From DATCJY01 sp036562565 (GTDB lineage: Bacteria > Bacteroidota > Bacteroidia > Flavobacteriales_D > Sanyastnellaceae), in assembly GCA_036562565.1 (NCBI GenBank), contig DATCJY010000011.1, positions 62,001 through 126,000 on the forward strand: a stretch of DNA of 64,000 bases, in the 5' to 3' direction. The notes under the pieces were generated by a model. It made no database searches and was not told the DNA's origin. It saw only the letters and a list, made by a program, of their open reading frames with translations. This document shows, in pieces, positions 40,433 to 49,639 of this stretch. A program made the position numbers and the translations under genes. Every line of letters begins with the position of its first letter. The first letter of the stretch is position 1.

Positions 40433-41197
40433 ATGAAAATCAGACTCCTCTTATATACCAGCTGCGCAGTGTTATTTCTCTCCGGGATATGTGCTCCTGC
40501 CGTGATTCACTCACAAACCACCTTGTTGCAACGTGATGTACGAAAACAGATGGAGCGCAACCAACAAGATGACTTCGGTCCCAATAGCAAATTCTTTCAA
40601 TCAGGTGTGCTTGGTTTCTCATGGACCATGCCCATCAACACGAACGACAGCCTAGAAGTGACCAATGACATCAACAGCAATCAACTAGTGTTTGGTAATC
40701 GCTACAAGCTCAAGCTCAACGAATACTTTGCATTGGGGATGGACATCGTATATATGCGTCAAGGTTTTAGCATTCGTCAGGGGAACACGAATCTCCTATC
40801 TCCAGAGCACATTCATAAAAAACAGCGACTCGCTTTTCACAACCTTGCAGTGGGTGGACATGTGCGCATCAACTTTCAAAAACGCGGTGATTACCTAGGC
40901 TCCTATGTTGACCTTGGAGCGGAGCTACACTGGGTGATGGCCGAGCGCCATTTTACATTAGACAAGGTTGACCCCTCGCAACATCAGGGAGCCGAAAAAA
41001 TACGTATCCAAAGCAGTCACCTGGACTTCACGCGCGACATACAACATTATGCCGTGGCGCGCTTCGGAGTGAACACCATTATTGCCTCGGCACGTTACCG
41101 ATTTTCGGATATTTTCAATGCCTCGGAGAATATCAATAATGGAATGAAGTTACCTGAATTACCGCGTTTTTCCATCGGAGTGGAAATCGTATTTTAG
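40433..41197 (+). CDS. Predicted outer-membrane beta-barrel protein
   Basis: This 254-residue protein has a long signal peptide (about 1-28, ending in IHSQ). It continues with alternating strands such as LNEYFALGMDIVYMRQGFSI, LAFHNLAVGGHVRINFQK and YAVARFGVNTIIASARYRFSDIF, and ends in the barrel-like FSIGVEIVF. It resembles the OMP_b-brl_2 group found throughout Bacteroidota, though I do not recognise a specific subfamily. It is cotranscribed with the subtilase, 7 nt upstream, so protease and barrel may act together in the envelope. Confidence 0.7.
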   Translation: MKIRLLLYTSCAVLFLSGICAPAVIHSQTTLLQRDVRKQMERNQQDDFGPNSKFFQSGVLGFSWTMPINTNDSLEVTNDINSNQLVFGNRYKLKLNEYFALGMDIVYMRQGFSIRQGNTNLLSPEHIHKKQRLAFHNLAVGGHVRINFQKRGDYLGSYVDLGAELHWVMAERHFTLDKVDPSQHQGAEKIRIQSSHLDFTRDIQHYAVARFGVNTIIASARYRFSDIFNASENINNGMKLPELPRFSIGVEIVF

Positions 41198-41239
41198 CAA
41201 AACCTGAAATAGGTCCCGAGCATAGTACCGTGTATTCGT

Positions 41240-41803
41240 TTGAAGAATTACTTTCAAATATTGGGCTTACATCCGGATGCCACGCATGCAGAAATCCGAA
41301 CGGCTTACAGACAACTTGTGAAGCTGCATCACCCGGATATGCACCAAGGCACTGCCGACAGTGAACAGTTTCTGCTGATACAGGAGGCCTATGAGATCCT
41401 CTCTGATCCCACGCGAAGGGCCTATCATCGTCAGCAATTACAGTACCAGCAAAACCGCTACTCTGCCCATCAACAAGCACACCGGCAGCGCGTATATGAA
41501 GAATGGGTTCGCTATCAGCAGCGTGAGGCCCTCAAACGGAAAGTGGCCGAAATGCGCAGGCGCCAACAAGAGGAAGAAGAAGAGCGCAACTTCGTATGGT
41601 ATTCCTTCGCGGCCGTTAAGTATCTACTCTATTCTTTGGCAGGCATTTCGCTCCTCACCATGACCTTTGTCCCCATCACCCTCTACTTCAGTGATGACAA
41701 AATGAGACACGATGCCGGCATTCGCCTGATACTTGCTTCCATAATGGGGGCCACCTTCCTCAGCATTTTCATTTATCAGAACTTCTATTTCAAAAAGAGA
41801 TAA
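41240..41803 (+). CDS. Membrane-anchored J-domain protein
   Basis: This 187-residue protein starts at a TTG, since no ATG precedes the J-domain in this frame. Residues 1-65 form a J-domain with the DnaK-stimulating HPD at 31-33 (KLHHPDMH). A basic, glutamine-rich coiled segment follows (about 65-118). The C-terminal part has two membrane helices (YLLYSLAGISLLTMTFVPITLYF and LILASIMGATFLSIFIYQ). The G/F region and zinc fingers of DnaJ are absent, so it is a type III co-chaperone that would recruit DnaK to the inner membrane. Its partner is unknown. Confidence 0.85.
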   Translation: MKNYFQILGLHPDATHAEIRTAYRQLVKLHHPDMHQGTADSEQFLLIQEAYEILSDPTRRAYHRQQLQYQQNRYSAHQQAHRQRVYEEWVRYQQREALKRKVAEMRRRQQEEEEERNFVWYSFAAVKYLLYSLAGISLLTMTFVPITLYFSDDKMRHDAGIRLILASIMGATFLSIFIYQNFYFKKR

Positions 41804-42034
41804 ACCTCTTCCATTTTCCTGCCTTTGCTGGAGTGTTTAAAACTTGTGCTTCGGTAAATCACTGTCTACTACCCACTTTGGTGATTTGTTGATTTTTAAA
41901 AGAAAAATTCACTTGCTGCACTTCTATTTTTGAAGGGTGTGATGGAGCCGCGACAATGACCTTGACACACTTGGTAATCAGCGTCCTATCACCTACTACA
42001 ATTACCTGTTTTTATTTTCAAAAGCAAATTCCGG

Positions 42035-45000
42035 ATGTTCCTCATCTTCGATACTGAAACTACGGGGCTACCCCGCGATTACCACGCCCCCTTGACGGAT
42101 TTCGACAACTGGCCGCGTGTGGTGCAGATAGCCTGGCAGCTGCACGATGCTACCGGCAAATTGATTTCCAATCAGAATTTGATTGTCAAACCCGATGGTT
42201 TCACCATTCCTTTCAATGCCGAAAAAGTGCACGGCATCTCCACCGAGCGCGCCATGCGCGAAGGAATTGAGCTGCGCGAAGTATTGGACATCTTCCTGCG
42301 CGATGTGGAGCAAGCTACTTACCTAGCCGGCCACAACATTGAGTTTGATAACAATGTGATGGGATGCGAATTGTTGCGCATGGGCATGCACAATGCGATT
42401 GCCGACAAACAATCCCTCGACACCAAAGACCTCTCTACCGACTTTTGCGCCATTCCGGGTGGTAAGGGAGGCAAGTTCAAATGGCCTACCCTCACCGAAC
42501 TTTATTTCAAACTCTTCAATGAAACATTCAGCGAAGCGCACGATGCGGCTTATGACGTAAGCGCTACGGGTAAGGCATTCTTTGAGTTGCTCAAGCTGGG
42601 TGTTATCAGAGTTCAGGAAGCTTCTGCCCAAACAATCGTCTATGAAGCTCCCCTTCTTAAGAGTTCGAACTTTCAGCAAACTGAAACAGTTGCTGCGTCT
42701 GACAACTCTACAACGGTTACGCACGACATCGATGTAAGCACATTGCCATTCGTGCACCTCCATGTTCACACGCAGTTCAGCGTTTTGCAGAGTACATCTG
42801 AAATAGGCACCCTTATAAAGAAAGCGAAGGAATGGGAAATGCCCGCCATTGCCATGACTGACCACGGCAACATGATGGCAGCGTTTCAATTTGTAAATAC
42901 TGCTCTCAAACAAGAAATAAAACCCATTGTGGGTTGTGAGGTGAACATCTGCCGTGACATGCACGACAAAAAAGTGCAGGACAACGGTTTTCAGATTCCG
43001 ATTTTGGCCAAAAACAAAAACGGATACCACAACTTGGCAAAGCTTTCCAGTCTGGCACACACCGAAGGTTTTTACTATGTACCACGGATTGATAAAAAAC
43101 GTCTGCTTGAGTACAAAGAAGACCTCATTGTGCTCTCCGGTGGATTGTATGGCGAGGTAGCATGGAAGATACTCAACGAAGGAGACGAGAAAGCGGAAGA
43201 AGCATTCTTGTGGTATAAAGAGCATTTTGGTGATGACTTTTATGCAGAGCTCAACCGCCACGGATTGGAAGAAGAAGATCACGTGAACAAAGTCTTACTG
43301 CGTTTCTGCGAAAAGCACGGAGTGAAATACGTAGCTGCCAACTCATCCTATTACACCACAAGAGATGAGGCCGAAGCACAAGATGCGCTCATCTGTGTGC
43401 GCGAAGGCGAATACGTTTCCAAACCGAAAAAATACATCGGCAAGCGCGGGCGCGATTTCCGCTTTGGTTTGCCCAACGATCAATACTACCTCAAGACACC
43501 GGATGAGATGCGCGAGCTCTTCAGGGATTTGCCGCTGGCCATCTCCAACACTGCCGAGATTGCAGAGAAGTGCGAGAGCTATAAACTCGCGCGTGAGGTA
43601 TTGCTTCCGAAGTTTGACATACCGGAACAATTCCGCGACCCGATGGATGAAATAGATGGCGGCAAACGCGGGGAGAACAACTACCTGCGCCACCTCACTT
43701 ATGAAGGAGCGAAAAAACGCTATGGCACCATCACCGATGAAATACGCGAGCGCTTGGACTTTGAATTGGCCACAATAGCCAACACCGGTTATCCCGGTTA
43801 CTTCCTCATTGTGCAAGACTTCTGCAATAAAGCACGCGAGATGGGAGTAAGTGTTGGGCCGGGGCGTGGTAGTGCTGCCGGAAGTGCAGTTGCTTATTGC
43901 ATCGGTATCACCAATGTGGACCCCATCAAGTACTCACTGCTCTTTGAGCGTTTCCTCAACCCTGAGCGTGTGAGCATGCCCGATATCGATATCGACTTCG
44001 ATGATGAAGGCCGTGAGAAGGTCATCAACTACGTGCGTGAGAAATACGGCAAGGACATGGTGGCACAAATCATCACCTATGGAACCATGGGAGGCAAGAG
44101 TGCCATCCGCGATGCCGGCCGGGTGTTTGAATTGCCGCTAAGTGATACCGACCGGATAGCCAAGCTCATGCCTGACTCGCAAGACCTCAGCAACATCCTG
44201 AAGTGGGACGATAAAACATTGAGTGAAAAACTCAACGGAGATGCCGTGCAGCTAGCTAAACAATTGCGCGAAATTGCCTCTGAGAACACGCATGAATCCA
44301 AGGTATTGAAGATGGCCAGCATCTTGGAAGGCTCCGTGCGCAACACCGGTATCCACGCCTGTGGTGTGATTATCACTCCCGATGTGATCACCAACTATGT
44401 GCCCGTGGCCACTGCAAAAGACAGTGATATGTGGTGCACACAGTTTGACAACTCCGTAGTTGAAAGCGCAGGACTGCTCAAGATGGACTTCTTGGGATTG
44501 AAGACACTGACGCTCATCAAACACTCATTGCGCAACATCAAAGAACGCCACGGTATCGACATCGATATCGAAGCGATACCGATAGATGACGAAAAGACTT
44601 ACCAACTCTTCCAGCGAGGCCAGACAGTGGGCATATTCCAATACGAAAGTGACGGAATGCAGAAGTACATGAAAGAGTTGAGACCAACGGTATTCGATGA
44701 CCTCATTGCGATGAACGCATTGTATCGTCCGGGACCGCTGGAATACATTCCATCCTTCATCCGAAGAAAAAACGGACAAGAAGAAATCACCTATGACCTG
44801 CCTGAAATGGAAGAATACCTCAAGGACACTTATGGTATCACCGTGTATCAGGAGCAGGTAATGCTTTTGTCGCAGAAGCTTGCGGGCTTTACAAAAGGTG
44901 AGGCTGACGTGTTGCGTAAGGCAATGGGTAAAAAGCAAAAGGATGTGTTGGACAAAATGAAAGGCAAATTCATTGAAGGCGCCAAAGCCAACAACCATCC

Positions 45001-46306
45001 AGAAGACAAGCTAGAGAAAATTTGGACCGACTGGGAAGCGTTTGCGAGTTATGCATTCAACAAGTCTCACTCCACATGTTATGCTTGGGTGGCATATCAA
45101 ACAGCTTACCTCAAAGCTCACTACCCTGCCGAATACATGGCTGCTGTATTGAGCAACAACATGAGTGACATCAAGCTGGTGAGCTTTTTCATGCAAGAGT
45201 GTAAAAAGCTTGGTGTAAACGTATTGGGCCCGGATGTGAACGAATCGAAAGCGTTGTTCAGCGTAAACGATAAAGGAGAAATCCGATTTGGGTTGGCTGC
45301 AGTAAAAGGCGTAGGTGAAAGTGCAGTGGAAAGCATCATTGCCGAACAAAAGAAAGGACGTTTCACATCCATATATGATTTCCTAGCTCGTGTGGACAGC
45401 AAAGCCTCCAACAAGAAGACCTTGGAAAACCTTGCACTAGCCGGGGCCTTAGATGCCTTCGGTATTCCACGTGAAGCATATTTCACACCGGATGGCAAGA
45501 ATGAAACCTTCATTGAAACACTTGTGAAGTATGCTGCTGCGGTACGTGACAGCAAGAACACAAGTCAAGTATCCTTGTTTGGCGATGAAGATTCGTCATC
45601 CGTAATTGCAGAACCGCAACCACCTAAAGTGGATGGTTGGGACACCATGACTCAACTGACCAAAGAGAAAGAAGTTGTAGGCATGTTCATCAGTGGTCAC
45701 CCGCTAGATGATTTTGCATTCGACATTCAATCGTTCTGCTCCGAAGGTGGGTTGAAACAATTGCGCAACATGGAATCCCTCAATGGTAGAGAACTCAAGC
45801 TGGCCGGCACGGTGATAGACTTCCAGCACCGAGTTTCCAAGACAAGTGGCAAGCCTTTCGGTACCATCAAACTTGAGGACTACGAAGACAGCCATGAGTT
45901 CACCTTGTTTGGCGAAGAATACCTCAAATTCAAACACCTGTTCCAGCCCGGAGAGAAACTCTTCATCACGGGACGCGTGCAGCAAAGACGTTTTGGTAAC
46001 GCTTCTACCGGAGCGATGGAGTTCCGCATTTCCAACATCGAGTTGCTTGCGGAGGTACGCGACAAACGTGCACGCTTCATCGATATATACATCAATATCG
46101 ATACACTGTCGGACCAGCTGATACAGCAACTCGTGGATACCATCCCCAATGGTGAAGGAAAAAGTACCTTGCGCATCAACATTGAAACCAATGATGCAGG
46201 CTCCCTGAAACTGCCAAGCTCCACCTACAACAAAGTAGCTGTAACAACTGAAGTATTGCGCAAGCTGGAGGAGTTCCCAATTGAAATAAAAATTAGAGAA
46301 TCATAA
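42035..46306 (+). CDS. dnaE: DNA polymerase III alpha subunit with fused N-terminal 3'-5' exonuclease
   Basis: This 1423-residue replicative polymerase has an extra DnaQ-like exonuclease at its N-terminus (about 1-190). ExoI is FDTETTGL (5-12), ExoII is GHNIEFDNNV (99-108), and the ExoIII region is AHDAAYDVSATGKAF (168-182). After a linker the PHP domain begins at about 239 with HLHVHT (H241, H243) and TDHGNM. The polymerase core has the catalytic aspartates in SMPDIDIDFDD and the GPGRGSAAGSAV palm motif. The fingers, tandem helix-hairpin-helix and OB fold (about 1240-1340) follow. Such fusions are usual in Bacteroidota. It is a single-gene unit with its own terminator. Confidence 0.95.
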   Translation: MFLIFDTETTGLPRDYHAPLTDFDNWPRVVQIAWQLHDATGKLISNQNLIVKPDGFTIPFNAEKVHGISTERAMREGIELREVLDIFLRDVEQATYLAGHNIEFDNNVMGCELLRMGMHNAIADKQSLDTKDLSTDFCAIPGGKGGKFKWPTLTELYFKLFNETFSEAHDAAYDVSATGKAFFELLKLGVIRVQEASAQTIVYEAPLLKSSNFQQTETVAASDNSTTVTHDIDVSTLPFVHLHVHTQFSVLQSTSEIGTLIKKAKEWEMPAIAMTDHGNMMAAFQFVNTALKQEIKPIVGCEVNICRDMHDKKVQDNGFQIPILAKNKNGYHNLAKLSSLAHTEGFYYVPRIDKKRLLEYKEDLIVLSGGLYGEVAWKILNEGDEKAEEAFLWYKEHFGDDFYAELNRHGLEEEDHVNKVLLRFCEKHGVKYVAANSSYYTTRDEAEAQDALICVREGEYVSKPKKYIGKRGRDFRFGLPNDQYYLKTPDEMRELFRDLPLAISNTAEIAEKCESYKLAREVLLPKFDIPEQFRDPMDEIDGGKRGENNYLRHLTYEGAKKRYGTITDEIRERLDFELATIANTGYPGYFLIVQDFCNKAREMGVSVGPGRGSAAGSAVAYCIGITNVDPIKYSLLFERFLNPERVSMPDIDIDFDDEGREKVINYVREKYGKDMVAQIITYGTMGGKSAIRDAGRVFELPLSDTDRIAKLMPDSQDLSNILKWDDKTLSEKLNGDAVQLAKQLREIASENTHESKVLKMASILEGSVRNTGIHACGVIITPDVITNYVPVATAKDSDMWCTQFDNSVVESAGLLKMDFLGLKTLTLIKHSLRNIKERHGIDIDIEAIPIDDEKTYQLFQRGQTVGIFQYESDGMQKYMKELRPTVFDDLIAMNALYRPGPLEYIPSFIRRKNGQEEITYDLPEMEEYLKDTYGITVYQEQVMLLSQKLAGFTKGEADVLRKAMGKKQKDVLDKMKGKFIEGAKANNHPEDKLEKIWTDWEAFASYAFNKSHSTCYAWVAYQTAYLKAHYPAEYMAAVLSNNMSDIKLVSFFMQECKKLGVNVLGPDVNESKALFSVNDKGEIRFGLAAVKGVGESAVESIIAEQKKGRFTSIYDFLARVDSKASNKKTLENLALAGALDAFGIPREAYFTPDGKNETFIETLVKYAAAVRDSKNTSQVSLFGDEDSSSVIAEPQPPKVDGWDTMTQLTKEKEVVGMFISGHPLDDFAFDIQSFCSEGGLKQLRNMESLNGRELKLAGTVIDFQHRVSKTSGKPFGTIKLEDYEDSHEFTLFGEEYLKFKHLFQPGEKLFITGRVQQRRFGNASTGAMEFRISNIELLAEVRDKRARFIDIYINIDTLSDQLIQQLVDTIPNGEGKSTLRINIETNDAGSLKLPSSTYNKVAVTTEVLRKLEEFPIEIKIRES

Positions 46307-46318
46307 GCAGATAGAAGG

Positions 46319-46358
46319 ACGAGCGCTGAAAACATAGTTTATTTGGCGCTCGTTTTTT
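46319..46358 (+). terminator. Terminator of dnaE
   Basis: An 8-bp stem (46319-46326 with 46346-46353) with a 19-nt AT-rich loop precedes six T residues. It lies 12 nt past the dnaE stop. Confidence 0.7.
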
Positions 46359-46407
46359 ATAGATAAATGCAGCCGAAAGGCATATAGCCAAAATACTCTC
46401 ATACAAC

Positions 46408-47550
46408 ATGCCGCATAAATATCAGCTTCACATTCTGGTTGGTTGTGCCGATGCCCGGGATTTAAGCCAGCTACAGATTGACACCATCAATAACACAATT
46501 GAAGACTATCGCAAACAAGGAAAGCATGTTCAGGTGCAAACCATACGCGCGGCAGGTTCCTTTGTGAGTAAAGATGTCTATCAAGACATCAAAAACATCA
46601 TTCTCAACTATCAGAAGGAAATACCATCAGACAACGAACAGGATGGATATTATGTGCACATCCAAAGTCATGGTCATCTTACAGATTCATCCAAGAAAGA
46701 CTACATCTCCCACCTCTATGACATGCAGGTGGTAGAAGGCTCACCTCTCAACTGTGGTATGCTTGGTGCCAGCTCGGTAGGTATTGAGATAGAGCAATTG
46801 ATTATCGACAATCAATTGGAATACCGCACACCAAGCGGCCTTAAGAAAGTTGTGAATGACAACGACATCAGAGAACTTTTGCGCGATGTATATGCGCATG
46901 ACGGATTTCTAGCCGGTGACTGGGTGAAGAGCATAGACCTTTTGCGCACACATCCACGCGCGCAAAAGTCCAACCTCGAAGCGATGATAAACAATGACCC
47001 GGATTTAAAACGCCTAGGAATTAAAATCACTGCAGGTATCATGGACTATGCAATACACGGTTTGATTCGCCTAGATTTTGGTATTCCGGAGGTTCCATTT
47101 TGGGACAGAGTGCAAAAAGAAATCCGAGACAAGGCAGTAAAAGAAAAGGATGTTGTAAGTGCTCAAAACAGTTCGCAAAAGCCATTGGCAGGATTGATTT
47201 CCATGGCAGACCCACGTTATGCCTCACGTGCTATTGCTGCGGAGTATTACTACAAATACAAAAAGCTGACACCTCCCAGCGATTACCTACCCAATACCTT
47301 ATTCAACATTACGGGCAGTATGTTTGATATTCCATCCATACCGTTTGGACCTTATGTCATTACGGGATTCTATTACGCAGTGAAACACCTCAACCTCAAA
47401 GATCAAATGGTAATGGGTGGCAACAAAGAACAAACCCAACGCATCCTCAACAAAATTGATGCAGACCCTATTATGTCGCTCATCGTGCGCAAGTTTGATG
47501 TGAATTTAATTCCCATCAATCAAGAAGAGATTCTTCAGAAAAACCGATAA
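46408..47550 (+). CDS. Unknown protein with beta-carbonic-anhydrase-like N-terminus
   Basis: I do not recognise this 380-residue protein as a named family. Residues 9-18 (ILVGCADARD) look like the beta-carbonic-anhydrase C-x-D-x-R active-site strand (C13, D15, R17). TIRAAGSF at 45-52 looks like its following R-N-x-A-N segment. The strand YYVHIQSHGHLTD (81-93) sits where the second zinc-ligand motif (H-x-x-C) should be. Here the ligands would be H88 and H90 instead of a histidine and a cysteine. The remaining 250 residues match nothing I know. There is no signal peptide, so it is probably cytosolic. It is a single gene between two terminators. Confidence 0.55.
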   Translation: MPHKYQLHILVGCADARDLSQLQIDTINNTIEDYRKQGKHVQVQTIRAAGSFVSKDVYQDIKNIILNYQKEIPSDNEQDGYYVHIQSHGHLTDSSKKDYISHLYDMQVVEGSPLNCGMLGASSVGIEIEQLIIDNQLEYRTPSGLKKVVNDNDIRELLRDVYAHDGFLAGDWVKSIDLLRTHPRAQKSNLEAMINNDPDLKRLGIKITAGIMDYAIHGLIRLDFGIPEVPFWDRVQKEIRDKAVKEKDVVSAQNSSQKPLAGLISMADPRYASRAIAAEYYYKYKKLTPPSDYLPNTLFNITGSMFDIPSIPFGPYVITGFYYAVKHLNLKDQMVMGGNKEQTQRILNKIDADPIMSLIVRKFDVNLIPINQEEILQKNR

Positions 47551-47563
47551 AACATACAAGCAT

Positions 47564-47598
47564 AAAAAAGCCCGACTCTAATAGAGTCGGGCTTTTTT
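47564..47598. terminator. Strong bidirectional terminator
   Basis: A near-perfect stem of up to 17 bp (47564-47580 with 47582-47598), with A and T tracts on both sides, separates the convergent unknown gene (+) from the Pmp3-tailed lipoprotein gene (-). Confidence 0.93.
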
Positions 47599-47627
47599 GC
47601 TTTTTATAAATGATTTTCCTTGAGGAA

Positions 47628-48260
47628 TTATATCACATCCAGCACCACCAACAATGAGTAAATCACACCCGGAATCCAAAACAAGATTGTAAGAATCAAA
47701 GAAATCCAGAACTCAGTGCCAATGCCACTGTGTAAGAACACAGCCAATGGTGGAAGAATAATAGCCAAGATGACCAACACAATCACCGGCACATCTGAAA
47801 GCGGTGAAGAGCTTGCAGACTCCAATGTTGCAATGGATGCATCAGCGGTATAGCCTTTTTCAATAGACTTCATTTCTTGTTGTGCGGCCTTCATTTCTTT
47901 ACGAGCAGCTTTCAACTCTTGGCGCACTTCCTTTTTGACAGTTGCTTTAGATGGAGATTCCTTCTTAACAGAAGCTGCGCTTTGTTCTGTTGAGGTTACA
48001 GGAGCAACCACCTCAGCAACTTCAACTGCCTCAACAGCAACCATTGCAATTTCTTCATTTTGCATCATTACTTCGGTTTGTTGAGCAAGTTGTTGGTCCA
48101 TTTCCTTTTCAGGTTGAGCCACCGGCTCTGCTTTTTTGACTTTACCTTTTTGCGATAACCACTCTATGTGATATCCGGAGTTGTAATGACGTTTTTCAAT
48201 GGTACATCCCACGAAGAAGAGAGACACCGCAAAAAATGCAAGTAGAGAGTACTTTTTCAT
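47628..48260 (-). CDS. Lipoprotein with coiled coil and C-terminal Pmp3/YqaE membrane hairpin
   Basis: This 210-residue protein has a lipobox ending at C19 (FVGC), then the conserved EKRHYNSGYHIEW box seen in small Bacteroidota lipoproteins. An acidic, glutamine-rich region follows. Next is a lysine- and glutamate-rich coiled coil (about 103-138, RQELKAARKEMKAAQQEM). The last 55 residues are a Pmp3/YqaE pair of helices (VILAIILPPLAVFLHSG and FWISLILTILFWIPGVIYSLLVV). Pmp3 proteins affect membrane potential and salt stress in yeast and plants. The lipid anchor and the hairpin would both sit in one membrane, tethering the middle to it at both ends. The precise role is unknown. Confidence 0.82.
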   Translation of the reverse strand: MKKYSLLAFFAVSLFFVGCTIEKRHYNSGYHIEWLSQKGKVKKAEPVAQPEKEMDQQLAQQTEVMMQNEEIAMVAVEAVEVAEVVAPVTSTEQSAASVKKESPSKATVKKEVRQELKAARKEMKAAQQEMKSIEKGYTADASIATLESASSSPLSDVPVIVLVILAIILPPLAVFLHSGIGTEFWISLILTILFWIPGVIYSLLVVLDVI

Positions 48261-48470
48261 ATGATTTAAGTTATTTAATTATACCAATTTAAAATCTTCA
48301 AACCAGTGTTATAACGGAGTGGCTCTAACAACAGGACTTGGGCGAAATCTACGACATTGGTAGTCGCTTTCGCAATAGAATGAAATTTAAAATAGTTGTA
48401 CAATTCCCATCCCTGTTTAATTACCAAATCATAAGAATACCCAACTCCCCATTTTTAGAGTTCAGAGCGG

Positions 48471-48502
48471 TTTTTTTAAGCCCTTAGTATTGGTTACTTT
48501 CG
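48471..48502 (+). promoter_or_regulatory. Promoter of the serC-serA operon
   Basis: A T-rich -33 region (48471-48477) lies about 20 nt before TACTTTCG (48495-48502, TAnnTTCG form), which is 39 nt before the serC ATG. The remaining 281-bp gap to the divergent lipoprotein gene shows no other structure. Confidence 0.4.
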
Positions 48503-48541
48503 CGCGCGAATTCAAACATCATTTCTGTTATTTCAACATCC

Positions 48542-49612
48542 ATGAAAAAAGTACACAATTTCAGTGCAGGTCCCTGCATCCTACCGGAAGAAGTCTTGGC
48601 TCAAAGTGCCCAGGCTATTCAAGAGTTTGACAATATGGGATTGTCCCTTATTGAAATCTCGCATCGCTCCAAGAATTTTGAAGCAGTGATGGAGGAAGCG
48701 CGTGCGCTGGTCAAGGAAATATTGGGACTCAAGCCGCAATACGATGTACTTTTCTTGCAAGGTGGTGCCACATTAGCCTTCTATACAGCAGCGCTCAATT
48801 TGTTGAAGGAAGGAGGCAAAGCCGCTTATGCAAACACCGGGGTGTGGGCTTCAGGCGCCATCAAAGAAGCCAAACTAGTAGGACAAGTAGATGTAGTAGC
48901 TGATTCATCCGATAAGAATCACTCCTACATTCCCGCTATTAACCTCCAAGGCGAATACGATTACTTCCACTACACCTCCAACAATACCATTTACGGAACT
49001 CAATACCAATCTGTACCCAAAGTAAATGTTCCGTTGGTTTGTGATATGAGCTCTGACATCTTCTCCAAGGAGTTTGATGCAAATGCCTTCACTATGATTT
49101 ATGCAGGTGCTCAAAAGAACATGGGACCTGCCGGCACTGTGTTGTACATCGTGGACAGAGAAGCCTTGGGCAAAACAGGCCGCAAACTGCCAACTTATCT
49201 GGACCTTGCTGCACATGCATCCAAGGACAGCATGCTCAATACCCCTCCGGTATTTGCTGTTTATGCCAGTATGTTGACGTTGCGCTGGATCAAAGCCAAC
49301 GGAGGACTCAAAGGGATGGAAGAACGCAACCGTGCCAAACAAGCTTTGTTCTATGCAGAACTTGACCGCAACGGCCTGTTCCATGGACATGCAGTTCCTG
49401 AAGCACGCTCATGGATGAACCCTACTTTCCGCCTCAACGATGAATCCCTTGCACCTGCATTTGACAAGATGTGGAAAGAAGCAGGAATCAGCGGAATTGC
49501 CGGTCACCGCTCCGTTGGCGGCTATCGCGCAAGCATGTACAATGCACTACCGCTTGAAAGTGTGCAAGTGTTGGTAGATGTAATGAAAGAGTTCGAAAGA
49601 ACACATGGATAA
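48542..49612 (+). CDS. serC: Phosphoserine aminotransferase
   Basis: This 356-residue class V aminotransferase converts 3-phosphohydroxypyruvate to phosphoserine, and also acts in pyridoxine synthesis in some bacteria. It opens with NFSAGPCILPEEVL, has the FLQGGAT phosphate-binding segment, and carries the PLP lysine K192 in AGAQKNMGPAG. The C-terminal GHRSVGGYRASMYNALP block is typical. It is the first gene of a serine-biosynthesis operon with serA 27 nt downstream. The phosphoserine phosphatase gene is not in the window. Confidence 0.96.
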   Translation: MKKVHNFSAGPCILPEEVLAQSAQAIQEFDNMGLSLIEISHRSKNFEAVMEEARALVKEILGLKPQYDVLFLQGGATLAFYTAALNLLKEGGKAAYANTGVWASGAIKEAKLVGQVDVVADSSDKNHSYIPAINLQGEYDYFHYTSNNTIYGTQYQSVPKVNVPLVCDMSSDIFSKEFDANAFTMIYAGAQKNMGPAGTVLYIVDREALGKTGRKLPTYLDLAAHASKDSMLNTPPVFAVYASMLTLRWIKANGGLKGMEERNRAKQALFYAELDRNGLFHGHAVPEARSWMNPTFRLNDESLAPAFDKMWKEAGISGIAGHRSVGGYRASMYNALPLESVQVLVDVMKEFERTHG

Positions 49613-49639
49613 TTGAAACATAACCGATAAGGAAAAAAG

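Noticed and set aside
41804..42034. A tRNA or small RNA in the gap before dnaE
   Set aside because: I looked for a cloverleaf and a T-loop sequence and saw none; the gap seems to hold only the dnaE upstream region.
42323..43282. A 319-codon minus-strand open frame inside dnaE
   Set aside because: It lies opposite clearly conserved exonuclease and PHP coding sequence, has no recognisable domain, and is a frame shadow.
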